From positions 1,426,001 to 1,490,000 of the forward strand of contig CAWKNC010000002.1 in the NCBI GenBank assembly GCA_963851045.1: 64,000 nt of DNA, written 5' to 3'. Below the pieces are notes generated by a model. It ran no database searches. It saw only the letters and a program-made list of their open reading frames with translations, and was not told the origin of the DNA. How positions within the stretch are numbered: the first letter of the stretch is position 1; each line of letters opens with the position of its first letter. Both the position numbers and the translations under genes were made by a program. The stretch is from WHSW01 sp963851045. Its GTDB lineage: Bacteria > Actinomycetota > Thermoleophilia > Solirubrobacterales > 70-9. Shown here piece after piece: positions 40,993 through 49,584 of this stretch.

Positions 40993-42903
40993 TCAGCTCG
41001 ATTCGCCGGACCCGTTCTCAGAGCGGGCTCGGCTACGGCGCCTGCCACCGCGGCGGCCTCGGCGCCTGGACGTTCCGGAGGACGGCGATTCTAGCTTCTC
41101 GATCACGTCACCGTTCTCGTCGAGCAACGCAGCCGTTGCAGCCGACCGAGCGACCGACTCGATTCGCACCAACCGGCGCTCGCCGATGTGACTGCCGGCG
41201 CCGCCGACGCTGACGATGTAGGAGTCGACACGAGCGATCGCGTCATCGGCGTCATACATGTGCGGCTCCTCGATCGTCACCAGCACCTCCTCGCCGACCC
41301 TGAACGGCAGCGCGCGCTCCTCGATCTCGCCTCGGGTCCCGCGGTCGACGACCTCATAGGTGTCGATCGCCAGCGCATCCCCGCCCTCGAAGTGGAAGTG
41401 CTTTTCGGTCCGTTCCTCGAGATCGACCAGACCACTCCCATCCGAGACAAGCTCGGCAGCGACCTGCGGATTGACCCGGACGAGGAATGCCTCCGGCTCG
41501 GATTCCTCGGCGGCCAGCTCGCGCAGCTTGCGAATCACCTCGATCGCAACGGTCTCGGCTGAGCGCACCACACCCTCGCCCTCGCATGTCGGGCAGACGT
41601 GGGTGAGAATCTCGCGAACGCCGTCGGTGACGTTCTGGCGGGTCATCTCGACCAATCCGAGCGGTGAGACCTCCATCACGTATGACTTGGTCTTGTCGGC
41701 GTCCAGCGCCTTCTTGAGGATCTTCAGAACCTGGTCGCGGTTCTTCGCCTTCGCCATATCGATGAAGTCGATGACGATGATCCCGCCGATGTCGCGCAGC
41801 CGCAGCTGGCGCACGACCTCGTCGGCCGCCTCGACGTTCACCTTGGTGATGGTGTCCTCCAGCCTTCCCTTGCCGCGCCCCGTGAAGCTGCCGGTATTGA
41901 TGTCGATGACCGTCAGCGCCTCGGCGTAATCGATGATCAGATATCCGCCGGAGGGCAGATCGACGCGGCGCGATAGCACGGAGTCGAAGGCGTCCTCGAC
42001 CCCCTCGCGCTCGAGCAGCGGCTTCGGCTGCTCATAGAGCTCGACGAACTCGACCAGCTCGGGGGCGGTGCGGCTGAAGAAGCTCGTCACCCGGTGATGC
42101 TGCTTGGGATCGTCGATAACCGCGGAGTCGAACTCGCTGGTCAGCACGTCACGTAGGACGCGGATCGACAGGTCGGCCTCCTGGAAGGCCAATGCGGGCG
42201 CCTTGACCTCGCCGGCGCGCTGCGCCATCACCTCGTGAAGGCGGTGCAGATAGTCGAGGTCGCGCTCGAAGTCCTCCTTGGTCGCCCCCTGGGCCGCCGT
42301 CCTGACGATGACGCCGCCATCCCCCTTGTGAATCTTCTGCAGCAGCTTGCGCTGACGATCACGCTCGGCGTCGGGCAGCCGCCGCGAGGCACCGACCCCG
42401 GCGCCACTTGGCATGTACACGAGGTAGCGGCCAGCGATCGACAGCTGCATCGAAAGACGGGCGCCCTTCGACTTCAACGGGTCCTTGACGACCTGGACGA
42501 GGACCTCCTGCTTGGGCTTGATGAGCTCGTCAATCCGCCGGCCATGGCCATGGCCGCGGCGCGGCGCCTTCTTGCCATCGGGCGTGACGATCTCGTCGAC
42601 GTGCAGGAAACCGTTGCGCTCAAGCCCGATGTCGACGAACGCCGCCTCCATGCCGGGCAGAACGTTGTCCACGACGCCCTTGTAGATGTTGCCGACGATC
42701 GAGCGCGAACCCTTGCGCTCGACGTATAGCTCGGCGACCTTGAAGCCGTCGGATCCACTGCGCCGCGGCTGCTCGGCCTCGCCTTCGCCACCGCGACGGT
42801 TGCCGGCGGGACGACCTTTGCCCTGCCGAGCTGTGCCCTTGCCTTCGAGCACGGCGACGCGGGTCTCACCAGCGTCGACTGAAACGAGAATTCTTTTCTT
42901 GAT
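40993..42903 (-). CDS. rng: Ribonuclease E/G, apparent ATC start
   Basis: RNase E/G cleaves AU-rich single-stranded RNA and matures rRNA. The 636-residue protein has an S1 domain (LYVERKGSRSIVGNIYKG), the catalytic region with DFIDMAKAKNRDQ holding the metal-binding Asp, and the zinc-link CPTCEGEG near 443. The first GTG (42852) would drop the conserved N-terminus KKRILVSVDAGETRVAV, which is in frame just upstream. There is no ATG/GTG/TTG there, and a TAG stop lies right before ATC 42903. A strong GAGGTG lies six bases upstream of that ATC, overlapping the rodA stop, so ATC is the best start. Confidence 0.93.
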   Translation of the reverse strand: MKKRILVSVDAGETRVAVLEGKGTARQGKGRPAGNRRGGEGEAEQPRRSGSDGFKVAELYVERKGSRSIVGNIYKGVVDNVLPGMEAAFVDIGLERNGFLHVDEIVTPDGKKAPRRGHGHGRRIDELIKPKQEVLVQVVKDPLKSKGARLSMQLSIAGRYLVYMPSGAGVGASRRLPDAERDRQRKLLQKIHKGDGGVIVRTAAQGATKEDFERDLDYLHRLHEVMAQRAGEVKAPALAFQEADLSIRVLRDVLTSEFDSAVIDDPKQHHRVTSFFSRTAPELVEFVELYEQPKPLLEREGVEDAFDSVLSRRVDLPSGGYLIIDYAEALTVIDINTGSFTGRGKGRLEDTITKVNVEAADEVVRQLRLRDIGGIIVIDFIDMAKAKNRDQVLKILKKALDADKTKSYVMEVSPLGLVEMTRQNVTDGVREILTHVCPTCEGEGVVRSAETVAIEVIRKLRELAAEESEPEAFLVRVNPQVAAELVSDGSGLVDLEERTEKHFHFEGGDALAIDTYEVVDRGTRGEIEERALPFRVGEEVLVTIEEPHMYDADDAIARVDSYIVSVGGAGSHIGERRLVRIESVARSAATAALLDENGDVIEKLESPSSGTSRRRGRRGGRRRSRARSENGSGESS

Positions 42904-42913
42904 CTAAATCACC

Positions 42914-44110
42914 TCAAAACGGAGTCATGCCCCGCTTCGAGGTGAGCTGCGCTTGCGAATAGATGCTCTGAAGCAGTCCGAGCGCCAAGAAGGTGACGAT
43001 CACGGACGAGCCACCAGAGCTCATCAACGGCAAAGGAATGCCTGTAATCGGCATGATTCCTAGGTTCATGCCGATGTTGACGAAGACCTGAAACATCAGC
43101 ATGGCGGCGATTGCGCCGGCAATCATGCTTCCGTAGAGATTCTTCGAGAGAGTCATTACGCGCAGCGCCCTCCAGATGAGCAGGGCGTATAGAAGGAGTA
43201 AGAACGCGGCTCCGACAAATCCGAAGCGCTCGCCGACCACCGCAAAGATGAAGTCGGTCTGTCGCTCCGGAAGGAAGCCGTTTTGGGTCTGAGTTGCGTC
43301 ATCACCGCGTCCTGTCTTGCCCCCGGAACCAACCGCGATAAGCGCCTGATTGATCTGGTAACTCGAGTCAGCCGGATCATCCGAGGGATGCAGGAAAGCC
43401 GTGAGGCGATCCTGCTGGTACGGAGCGAGGATAGGGACACCGGCGGCCGGCGCCACCACCAACACCACAAGGATGGTCGCCGCTATGCCTCCGATGAGCG
43501 CCGCAAAATGGGTCCAGCGGACGCCGGCGATGAACAGAACGGCGAGTGTGATCACCCCGTAGACGAGGGCTGTCCCCAGGTCTGGCTGCACGAAGACGAG
43601 CATCGCCGGCAACAGTCCAAGCGCCAGAATCCGCACTGTCTGGCGTCGCTCTGAGGTCTTGCGCGCGCGGTCGAGCACGAACGCCGCGAGGGCGACGACG
43701 AGGAGGATCTTGCCGAGCTCGGACGGCTGGAAGGTGAAGAACGGCAGCTCGATCCAGCGGCGCGATCCCCTCGACACCGAGCCGAGCAGGAGCACCAGAA
43801 TGATCAGGCTGGTCATCGCCGTGTAGATGCCGACCCGTAGCTCGCGGAAGCGCGAGTAGTCGATACGCGCCACCGCGAACATCAACGCGATGCCGACAAC
43901 CGCGTAGATCGACTGGCGAACGACGTAGTAGTACGGGTTGCCCGGCACATCCTCGGCCGTCGCGACGCCGAGCGTGTAGACGCTGAACGTGATCAGTGCG
44001 ATTCCCGCGAACAGCAGGAACGGGTCGAGCTGGGAGAACCCGATCCGCTCGATCAGGCTGGCGCGGGCTGGCCGGTAGGCGGCGGGCCGTGGGCGGCGGT
44101 AAGCCTCCAT
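42914..44110 (-). CDS. rodA: Rod-shape SEDS glycosyltransferase RodA
   Basis: RodA polymerises lipid II during elongation, partnered by PBP2. The 398-residue protein has ten predicted membrane helices and the SEDS signature GGSSVIVTFLALGLLQSI near 370. The start ATG is three bases from the pbp2 stop. It belongs to the mreC-mreD-pbp2-rodA elongation operon. Confidence 0.93.
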   Translation of the reverse strand: MEAYRRPRPAAYRPARASLIERIGFSQLDPFLLFAGIALITFSVYTLGVATAEDVPGNPYYYVVRQSIYAVVGIALMFAVARIDYSRFRELRVGIYTAMTSLIILVLLLGSVSRGSRRWIELPFFTFQPSELGKILLVVALAAFVLDRARKTSERRQTVRILALGLLPAMLVFVQPDLGTALVYGVITLAVLFIAGVRWTHFAALIGGIAATILVVLVVAPAAGVPILAPYQQDRLTAFLHPSDDPADSSYQINQALIAVGSGGKTGRGDDATQTQNGFLPERQTDFIFAVVGERFGFVGAAFLLLLYALLIWRALRVMTLSKNLYGSMIAGAIAAMLMFQVFVNIGMNLGIMPITGIPLPLMSSGGSSVIVTFLALGLLQSIYSQAQLTSKRGMTPF

Positions 44111-44112
44111 GA

Positions 44113-46053
44113 TTACTCGATCACCCCGGTGCCCTCGACCGACTTAATCTTCTCCGGGTCGACGTTCAGCAGCACGTTGAGGATGCTCTGGGCGACAGGC
44201 GCTGCCGAGTCGGCGCCGAAGCCGCCGCGCTCGACGGTCACGGCAACCACGTACTTCGGGTTGTCGTAGGGGGCGAGTGCGACGTACCAAGCCTGGTCCG
44301 CCTGGGGCGGACGCTCGGCGGTTCCCGTCTTGCCCGCGATCTCGACCGGGTAACCACCGAAGACGTTGTAGGAGGTGCCTTCCGGGTTCATAGCCGAATC
44401 ACGCAGCCCGGCCATGATCGTGCGCTGGGCGGCGGCATCGATGTCGACGTGGTCGCGGACCGGCGGATTGATCTCCTGGATGGTCCGGCCGTCGGGATCC
44501 TCGACGCGCAGGCCGACGTGGGGTGTGACGAGATCGCCGCCATTGGCGATCGCCGCGTAGGCGACGGCCATCTGCAGTGGGTCGGCCTGCAGGTCGCCCT
44601 GGCCGATCGCAAGGTTGACGTTGTCGCCCAGGGACCAGGGGCGGTCGGTCACCTCGCCCTTGTCGAGGCAGACCTCCTCGCCGCACGGCGAGTCGGGCGA
44701 CGTGTTCTCCTCGTAGGCCTCGTTGCGCTGGTCAGGGGTCGGGACGCGCCCGCTTCCCTCGCCGCCGATGTCGAGTCCGGTGGGTTCGCCGAGCCCGAGA
44801 GCCCGCGACCATTCCTGGAGCGGACCACCCTCGCCGCTGTCCGCCTCATTGAGCCGCGCGCCCAGCGTGTAGAAGAAGACGTCGGAGGAGACCTCGAGGG
44901 CGCGCTGGAGCGCGATCGGACCGTTGACCGCATCGCCCGCGTTGCGCAGTGGCTCGGGCAGGCCCTCGAGCTCGAACTCGCCGTCGTCGTTGATGATCTC
45001 GTTGATGCGGAGCTCGCCCGCATCCAGCGCCGCCAGCGCTGTGATCGGCTTGAAGATCGAACCCGTCGGATAGAAGCCCTCGGTGGCCCGATTGAAGAGC
45101 GGATTACCGAGATCCTCATCGGTCAGCGCGGCATATGTCGACTTCGGGAGCAGCGGCTTCGCGAAGACGGATGGGTTGAAGCTCGGGCTCGAACCGATTC
45201 CGTAAAGCTGCCCCGAACGCACGTTCATCGCGACGAACCCGCCCGGGAGCCCCTGTCCCGCGATCCCGACCTCGCCCGCCGTCTGCACCCGGTCGTCGAT
45301 CGCCAGCACCAGGTCGTTGCCCGGCAACGGATCCCGCTCGGACAGGACCCCACCGGTCGGCTGTCCTGCGGCGTCGACCTGAACACGGCTGGCGCCGTCG
45401 ACACCTCGGATCACGTTGTCGTAGGCGCCCTCGACGCCGACCTGGCCGACCTGGTCACCGGCTCGCAGGCCCTCGAACAAGGGATCCTCGAGATCGTCGG
45501 TGGACACCTCGCCCGTATAGCCAAGAATGTGAGCGGCGAGCTGACCCTGCGGGTAGCGGCGCACGAAGACTCGCTCGACCGAGACCCCCGGAAAGCGTGC
45601 CTGGTTCTCGCGCAGGTAGTAGACGGTGTCGAAGGGCACGTCGCGGCGCAGCGTCGCCGGACACGCCGAGCAGAGCTTCTGCTCCCGGCGGATCGCGGTT
45701 CGGATCTGCTTGGGGCGCAGAGAGGCGATGTCGCCCAAACGAGTGAAGAGCGCGGCCCGGCGCTCCTTGCTGCGCGGCAGTTCCAGCGGCTTGACCTGAA
45801 GTGCCAGGGCAGTTCGGTTCTCAACCAGGACGTTGCCATGGCGGTCGAGGATCTTGCCGCGGGGAGCCTGAACCGTGAACTCGCGCACCTGGTTGTTCTG
45901 CGCCTGCGCCAGGTACTTGTCCCCCGAGAGAACCTCGAGGTACCAGAGCCGGAGAAAGACGATCGCGAACGCCACGATGCCGATCCCTCCGAGGATCGCC
46001 ACACGCAGGGGGAGCTGCCCGGGCATGGACGGACCGCGCCAGTCGCCCGGCAT
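44113..46053 (-). CDS. mrdA: Penicillin-binding protein 2
   Basis: Transpeptidase of the elongation complex. The 646-residue protein has an N-terminal membrane helix (about 16-38), a PBP dimerisation domain, and the transpeptidase domain with SxxK in YPTGSIFKP near 330, an SSDVF SxN-type motif near 395 and KTG in AGKTGTAERPP near 575. One-base overlap with mreD and three-base spacing to rodA support co-expression. Confidence 0.93.
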   Translation of the reverse strand: MPGDWRGPSMPGQLPLRVAILGGIGIVAFAIVFLRLWYLEVLSGDKYLAQAQNNQVREFTVQAPRGKILDRHGNVLVENRTALALQVKPLELPRSKERRAALFTRLGDIASLRPKQIRTAIRREQKLCSACPATLRRDVPFDTVYYLRENQARFPGVSVERVFVRRYPQGQLAAHILGYTGEVSTDDLEDPLFEGLRAGDQVGQVGVEGAYDNVIRGVDGASRVQVDAAGQPTGGVLSERDPLPGNDLVLAIDDRVQTAGEVGIAGQGLPGGFVAMNVRSGQLYGIGSSPSFNPSVFAKPLLPKSTYAALTDEDLGNPLFNRATEGFYPTGSIFKPITALAALDAGELRINEIINDDGEFELEGLPEPLRNAGDAVNGPIALQRALEVSSDVFFYTLGARLNEADSGEGGPLQEWSRALGLGEPTGLDIGGEGSGRVPTPDQRNEAYEENTSPDSPCGEEVCLDKGEVTDRPWSLGDNVNLAIGQGDLQADPLQMAVAYAAIANGGDLVTPHVGLRVEDPDGRTIQEINPPVRDHVDIDAAAQRTIMAGLRDSAMNPEGTSYNVFGGYPVEIAGKTGTAERPPQADQAWYVALAPYDNPKYVVAVTVERGGFGADSAAPVAQSILNVLLNVDPEKIKSVEGTGVIE

Positions 46054-46685
46054 CAGCGCGCCCCGCTGTGGATCGGGACGCCCTGAAACCGCCGTGACCT
46101 GGTGCCGCGGGCGCCGTGCTCGGCATCGCGCTTACGGCGCAGACGGAAGCGCAGACGGCGCTTGCGGGCAGGCGCCGGCTGATAGTCGATCAGCGCGGCT
46201 CTCAGAATTCGGTGGCAGATCGGATAAACGGCGAAGCCGAGCAGGATCGCCAGCAGCGACTGCACGAAGATCTCGCGAACCACGAGCAGGCTGACGTCCG
46301 CGTTGACGCCAAGCGCCAGCTCAATCGCGGCGAACGCGGTGGTGGCGAGGAGCGTGAAACCACCCGCCAGGAGCGCCGGCACACCGAGGCCCTTGAACTC
46401 GAAGCCCTCGCGGTAGCGCCCGGCGAGGTAGCCGACCGAGAGCAGCACGAGCGACGAGACACCGAGCGTCTGCAGCAGGATCGAGTCCAACATGAAGCCG
46501 GCGGCAAAGCCCGAGACGCCACCGACCACGGCGCCGCCGAGCAGGCCGACGGCAACGATCACCACCGGAACGAGGTACGGAGTCGCACCGAGAATCGAGA
46601 GGTACGAGAAGAACGAGCATTGAAGGATCACGGCAGCGATCACGATCAGCGCGATTCGCAGAGCGATCCTCGGGGTGACAATCAT
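46053..46685 (-). CDS. mreD: Rod shape-determining protein MreD
   Basis: MreD is an integral membrane component of the elongation complex. The 210-residue protein has five to six predicted helices (for instance LRIALIVIAAVILQCSFFSY near 9-28) and a basic C-terminal tail (KRRLRFRLRRKRDAE) that is unusually long. It is placed between mreC and pbp2. No mreB occurs in the window. Confidence 0.88.
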   Translation of the reverse strand: MIVTPRIALRIALIVIAAVILQCSFFSYLSILGATPYLVPVVIVAVGLLGGAVVGGVSGFAAGFMLDSILLQTLGVSSLVLLSVGYLAGRYREGFEFKGLGVPALLAGGFTLLATTAFAAIELALGVNADVSLLVVREIFVQSLLAILLGFAVYPICHRILRAALIDYQPAPARKRRLRFRLRRKRDAEHGARGTRSRRFQGVPIHSGAR

Positions 46686-47563
46686 CCGGGGACCCCGGGG
46701 CGCTCGGGTCCGCCGGTGAGAACCTGGAGGTAGTCGAGGTTGCGCAGATCGGCGAACGGCTCGACGTGCACTCGCTGGAGCTGACCCTGCAGTCCCGCCT
46801 CGGCCTCACTGACACGTCCGATCGGAATCCCTGGCGGGTACGCCGACGAGATCCCCGAGACCGAGTCCGACCAGCCGGCGGTCGCGAGGATCTGGTTGGT
46901 CAGGATCGTCTCATTCGAGTCGATGAACTCGAGCAGGAGCTCGCTGGGGTTGCCGACCTCAGGCTCCACGATCCCGGTTGGACCGGACGGGAGGACCTGC
47001 GCCGAGACCGCGTTGTCGTGGTCGGTGATCAACTCGACCTTCGCCGTGCCTCCGGTGATATCCGTCACCCGGCCGACGAGCCCGTCTCCGTTGACGACCG
47101 CGTCGTTTCGCTCGATCCCCGAACTCGAGCCCTTGTCGATCGTGACGTCCGAGTACCAGACCGTGGGCGTACGGGCGATCACGCGTCCCGTCACCGCCTC
47201 GTACTCGGTGATCCCGGGAACCTCCCCCTCGAGCTCGAGCAGCTTGCGAAACTGCTCGTTCTCGCCGGTGGCGTTTTCCGCGGCGACAACCTCCGCGCGA
47301 AGCTTCGCGACCTCGGCCTTGAGGTCCTCGTTCTCGCCGCGCGCATCGAACGTCTCGTCAAACCAGTTGATCAGGTCGCGCCCGGGCTTGAGCGCTCGCT
47401 CGGCGACCTCGCCGACCGGCGCGAAGACCGCGGCAACACCGCGCTGGATCGTGTGCAGCGGGCCACTCTCTGCCTCCGAGAACTGACTCGACAGGAGGAC
47501 GAGCGAAATCACGATCAGGGCGACGAGCACCGCTCGGCGACGTCTCACCTGCTTGCGGTACAC
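46682..47563 (-). CDS. mreC: Rod shape-determining protein MreC
   Basis: MreC is a periplasmic-side scaffold that activates PBP2. The 293-residue protein has an N-terminal membrane helix (about 11-29), a coiled coil (NEDLKAEVAKLRAEVVAAEN near 78-97) and the two-barrel domain beginning VTGRVIARTPTVWYSDV near 124-140. It overlaps mreD by 4 bp. A good promoter lies 90 bases upstream. Confidence 0.95.
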   Translation of the reverse strand: MYRKQVRRRRAVLVALIVISLVLLSSQFSEAESGPLHTIQRGVAAVFAPVGEVAERALKPGRDLINWFDETFDARGENEDLKAEVAKLRAEVVAAENATGENEQFRKLLELEGEVPGITEYEAVTGRVIARTPTVWYSDVTIDKGSSSGIERNDAVVNGDGLVGRVTDITGGTAKVELITDHDNAVSAQVLPSGPTGIVEPEVGNPSELLLEFIDSNETILTNQILATAGWSDSVSGISSAYPPGIPIGRVSEAEAGLQGQLQRVHVEPFADLRNLDYLQVLTGGPERPGVPG

Positions 47564-47650
47564 GAGATCCTTCCGGTGGCTGTCGAGGGGTCGAAAAATG
47601 CCATCGCGGGGTGGTCCGGGGTACGCGAAGGCGACCGGACCCTGGAGCCG

Positions 47651-47678
47651 AGTGTAGCGCTTGTTTACCAGGCCTCAA
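47651..47678 (-). promoter_or_regulatory. Promoter of the mreC operon
   Basis: On the minus strand TTGAGG (47678-47673), 16 bases, TACACT (47656-47651) is a well-formed SigA-type promoter, ending about 88 bases before the mreC ATG. Nothing intervenes between it and the maf terminator, so it likely drives mreC-mreD-pbp2-rodA-rng and perhaps rplU-rpmA. Confidence 0.6.
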
Positions 47679-47697
47679 GCGGGGATCGAGGCCCGTG

Positions 47698-47733
47698 AAA
47701 AACCCTAAGGCTAAATGTTCGCCTTAGGGTTTT
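47698..47733 (-). terminator. Intrinsic terminator of maf
   Basis: AAAACCCTAAGGC (47699-47711) and its perfect complement (47721-47733) form a 13-bp stem with a nine-base loop, followed on the minus strand by a T run. The maf stop codon lies inside the hairpin (47711-47713), so the terminator overlaps the coding end. It is the clearest intrinsic terminator in the window. Confidence 0.8.
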
Positions 47734-48301
47734 CCGGCGTAGCCAACAGGTTTGGCACCAGTTGCAGCAACAACGCGATCGGCAGCCCGACGACATTCGA
47801 AAAATCGCCACGCAACTCTTCGATCAAAATCGACCCGAGTCCCTGGATCGCGTATCCCCCGGCGCGGTCGCGCCACTCCCCTGAGGCGAGATAGAGGTCG
47901 ATCTCGGCCCCCTGCAGGGCGCGAAAACGGACCTTGGTGCGGGCAACGCCGCTGCGCTCTACTCCCGCGGTCCCGCCATCGAGGACAACGACACCGCTCA
48001 GCACCTCATGGACGCGCCCCGCGAGCGCTTCGAGGCGTTCGCGCGCGCCGGCCTCGTCAGCGGGCTTGCCGAGCAGGCGACCATCGAGAGCGACGTCGGT
48101 ATCGACGCCGAGGACCAGGGACGACTCCCCCGCCCCCGTCAGAGCCGCACCCGCCTGGGCCTTGCGTCGCGCGTTCTCCACCACCACGGCGGGTGGGTCG
48201 CCCTCGCGGCGCTCGTCGACGTCAGTCGTGACCGCTTCGAACTGGACCCCGAGCGTCTCGAGGATCTGACGCCGCCTCGGCGATGCCGAGGCGAGGATCA
48301 G
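47711..48301 (-). CDS. maf: Maf nucleotide pyrophosphatase, apparent CTG start
   Basis: Maf removes non-canonical nucleotides by pyrophosphate release. The standard GTG start (48187) loses the first 38 residues, which are in frame and give LILASASPRRRQILETLG, the family N-terminus. There is no ATG/GTG/TTG in that part. CTG at 48301 overlaps the ndk stop exactly as CTGA, mimicking ATGA coupling, and yields 196 residues, a normal Maf length. The GVDTDVALDGRLLGKPADE block is present. It ends inside a terminator. Confidence 0.85.
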   Translation of the reverse strand: MILASASPRRRQILETLGVQFEAVTTDVDERREGDPPAVVVENARRKAQAGAALTGAGESSLVLGVDTDVALDGRLLGKPADEAGARERLEALAGRVHEVLSGVVVLDGGTAGVERSGVARTKVRFRALQGAEIDLYLASGEWRDRAGGYAIQGLGSILIEELRGDFSNVVGLPIALLLQLVPNLLATPENPKANI

Positions 48302-48708
48302 CTTGCGAACCAGATCCCGATCTCGCGTTCGGCCGACTCGTCGGAGTCGGAGCCGTGGACGAGGTTGAACGTGACCTCGAGCCCGTAGTCGCCGCGGATC
48401 GAACCCGTGGCGGCCTCAACCGGGTTGGTCGAGCCGATCAGCTGACGCGCCGCGGTGACAGCCTCGTGGCCCTCGAGGACCGCGGCCACCAGGGGGCCGC
48501 CCGTGATGAACGAGACGAGCTCGCCGAAGAACGGCTTCTCGGAGTGCTCGGCGTAGTGGGCATTGGCGACGTCCTCGTCGGCCGTCAGCAGCCGCATCTG
48601 GACGATCCTCAGGCCCTTGCGCTCGAAGCGCGCGAGGATCTCGCCGGTGAGCCCGCGCTCGAAGGCGTCGGGCTTGATCAGGATGAGGGTGCGCTTCAGG
48701 TCTGCCAT
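48298..48708 (-). CDS. ndk: Nucleoside diphosphate kinase
   Basis: Ndk balances nucleoside triphosphate pools by phospho-histidine transfer. The 136-residue protein has ILIKPDAFERGLTGEILARF near 8-27 and the active-site His in NLVHGSDSDESAEREI near 115-130. Length is normal. maf, which sanitises nucleotides, follows with a 4-bp overlap. Confidence 0.97.
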   Translation of the reverse strand: MADLKRTLILIKPDAFERGLTGEILARFERKGLRIVQMRLLTADEDVANAHYAEHSEKPFFGELVSFITGGPLVAAVLEGHEAVTAARQLIGSTNPVEAATGSIRGDYGLEVTFNLVHGSDSDESAEREIGIWFAS

Positions 48709-48720
48709 CGGCGCGGCAGC

Positions 48721-49410
48721 TTACTCGTCGCGCTTCGAGCCCGACGGGCGCGAGCTTGGCGGGCGGCTGCTCGTGCTGCGGGTGCTGCGCGTCGATCGCG
48801 AGCTGCTCGAGTTCGGCGCCGTGCGCGTCGGCTCACTCTCAGTCGCCGACTCGCGCTTGGGCGAAGGACGGCTGGTGCGCGAGCGGTTGGGCGGCGGCTT
48901 TGAGCCGCTCGCCGAGGCGGATTCCTTGGAGCGGCGCTTGGGACGACGCTCTTCAGGCGGGGCGGCACGACGCACGGGCGTCTCGCAGTACGGGCAGACC
49001 GACCACCGGGGGTCGATCGGCTTTCCGCACGACTCGCACGGATCCTTAATCCGCGCGCGGCAGCTGGGACAACGCAGATAGCTGCGCTCAATCGGGTGCT
49101 CGCAGTTGGGACACGACGACTCCTCGAGCTGGCGTACGCGCAGCTCCGATGCCCGCGTCTCGAGCTCACGCTCGCGCTTGTCGGCAAGGAACTCCGGCGG
49201 GCGCAGGATCGAGTAGACGATCGAGCCGAGGAACGGAAAGAGCGAGGCCGCGGTCGCACAGGCGACCAAGACCGGATCCTGGATGCGCCGGCGTGCGTCG
49301 AAGTAAGTCCACGCGACCAGCGCAAACCACAGAACCACGAGGAAGAGGATCAGTAGGTTGACGACCAGATTGAGGGCGTCATTCGTGATGCCGAAGAGGG
49401 CTAGAGGCAT
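48721..49410 (-). CDS. Membrane protein with double zinc ribbon
   Basis: A 229-residue protein with two N-terminal membrane helices (about 13-36 and 45-68), then a double zinc ribbon with four CxxC motifs (CPNC, CPSC, CESC, CPYC, about 101-145) and a long basic, Ser/Arg-rich tail. Partner and function are unknown; it may be a nucleic-acid or membrane-tethered adaptor. Confidence 0.72.
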   Translation of the reverse strand: MPLALFGITNDALNLVVNLLILFLVVLWFALVAWTYFDARRRIQDPVLVACATAASLFPFLGSIVYSILRPPEFLADKRERELETRASELRVRQLEESSCPNCEHPIERSYLRCPSCRARIKDPCESCGKPIDPRWSVCPYCETPVRRAAPPEERRPKRRSKESASASGSKPPPNRSRTSRPSPKRESATESEPTRTAPNSSSSRSTRSTRSTSSRPPSSRPSGSKRDE

Positions 49411-49441
49411 GGCGAGAAGGGCAGTCTAGGTCAGCGTCGCG

Positions 49442-49528
49442 TTACAGAAATAGACGTCCGAACAGGTATCCGAGGCCAAAGAAGACGAGGATCACTATCG
49501 CGACAACCGCCGCCACCAACCCCATCAT
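49442..49528 (-). CDS. 28-residue membrane peptide
   Basis: From ATG 49528 the minus strand encodes a 28-residue peptide that is almost all membrane helix (GLVAAVVAIVILVFFGLGYL) followed by FGRLFL and TAA. There is no good ribosome site, so translation is not certain. It lies in the gap between the zinc-ribbon gene and the divergent amidase gene. Confidence 0.4.
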   Translation of the reverse strand: MMGLVAAVVAIVILVFFGLGYLFGRLFL

Positions 49529-49584
49529 GTGGAGAAGCTCTGAACGTGCGCTTCGGTCCAACGGACCAAGAAGGTAGCCGGAAC

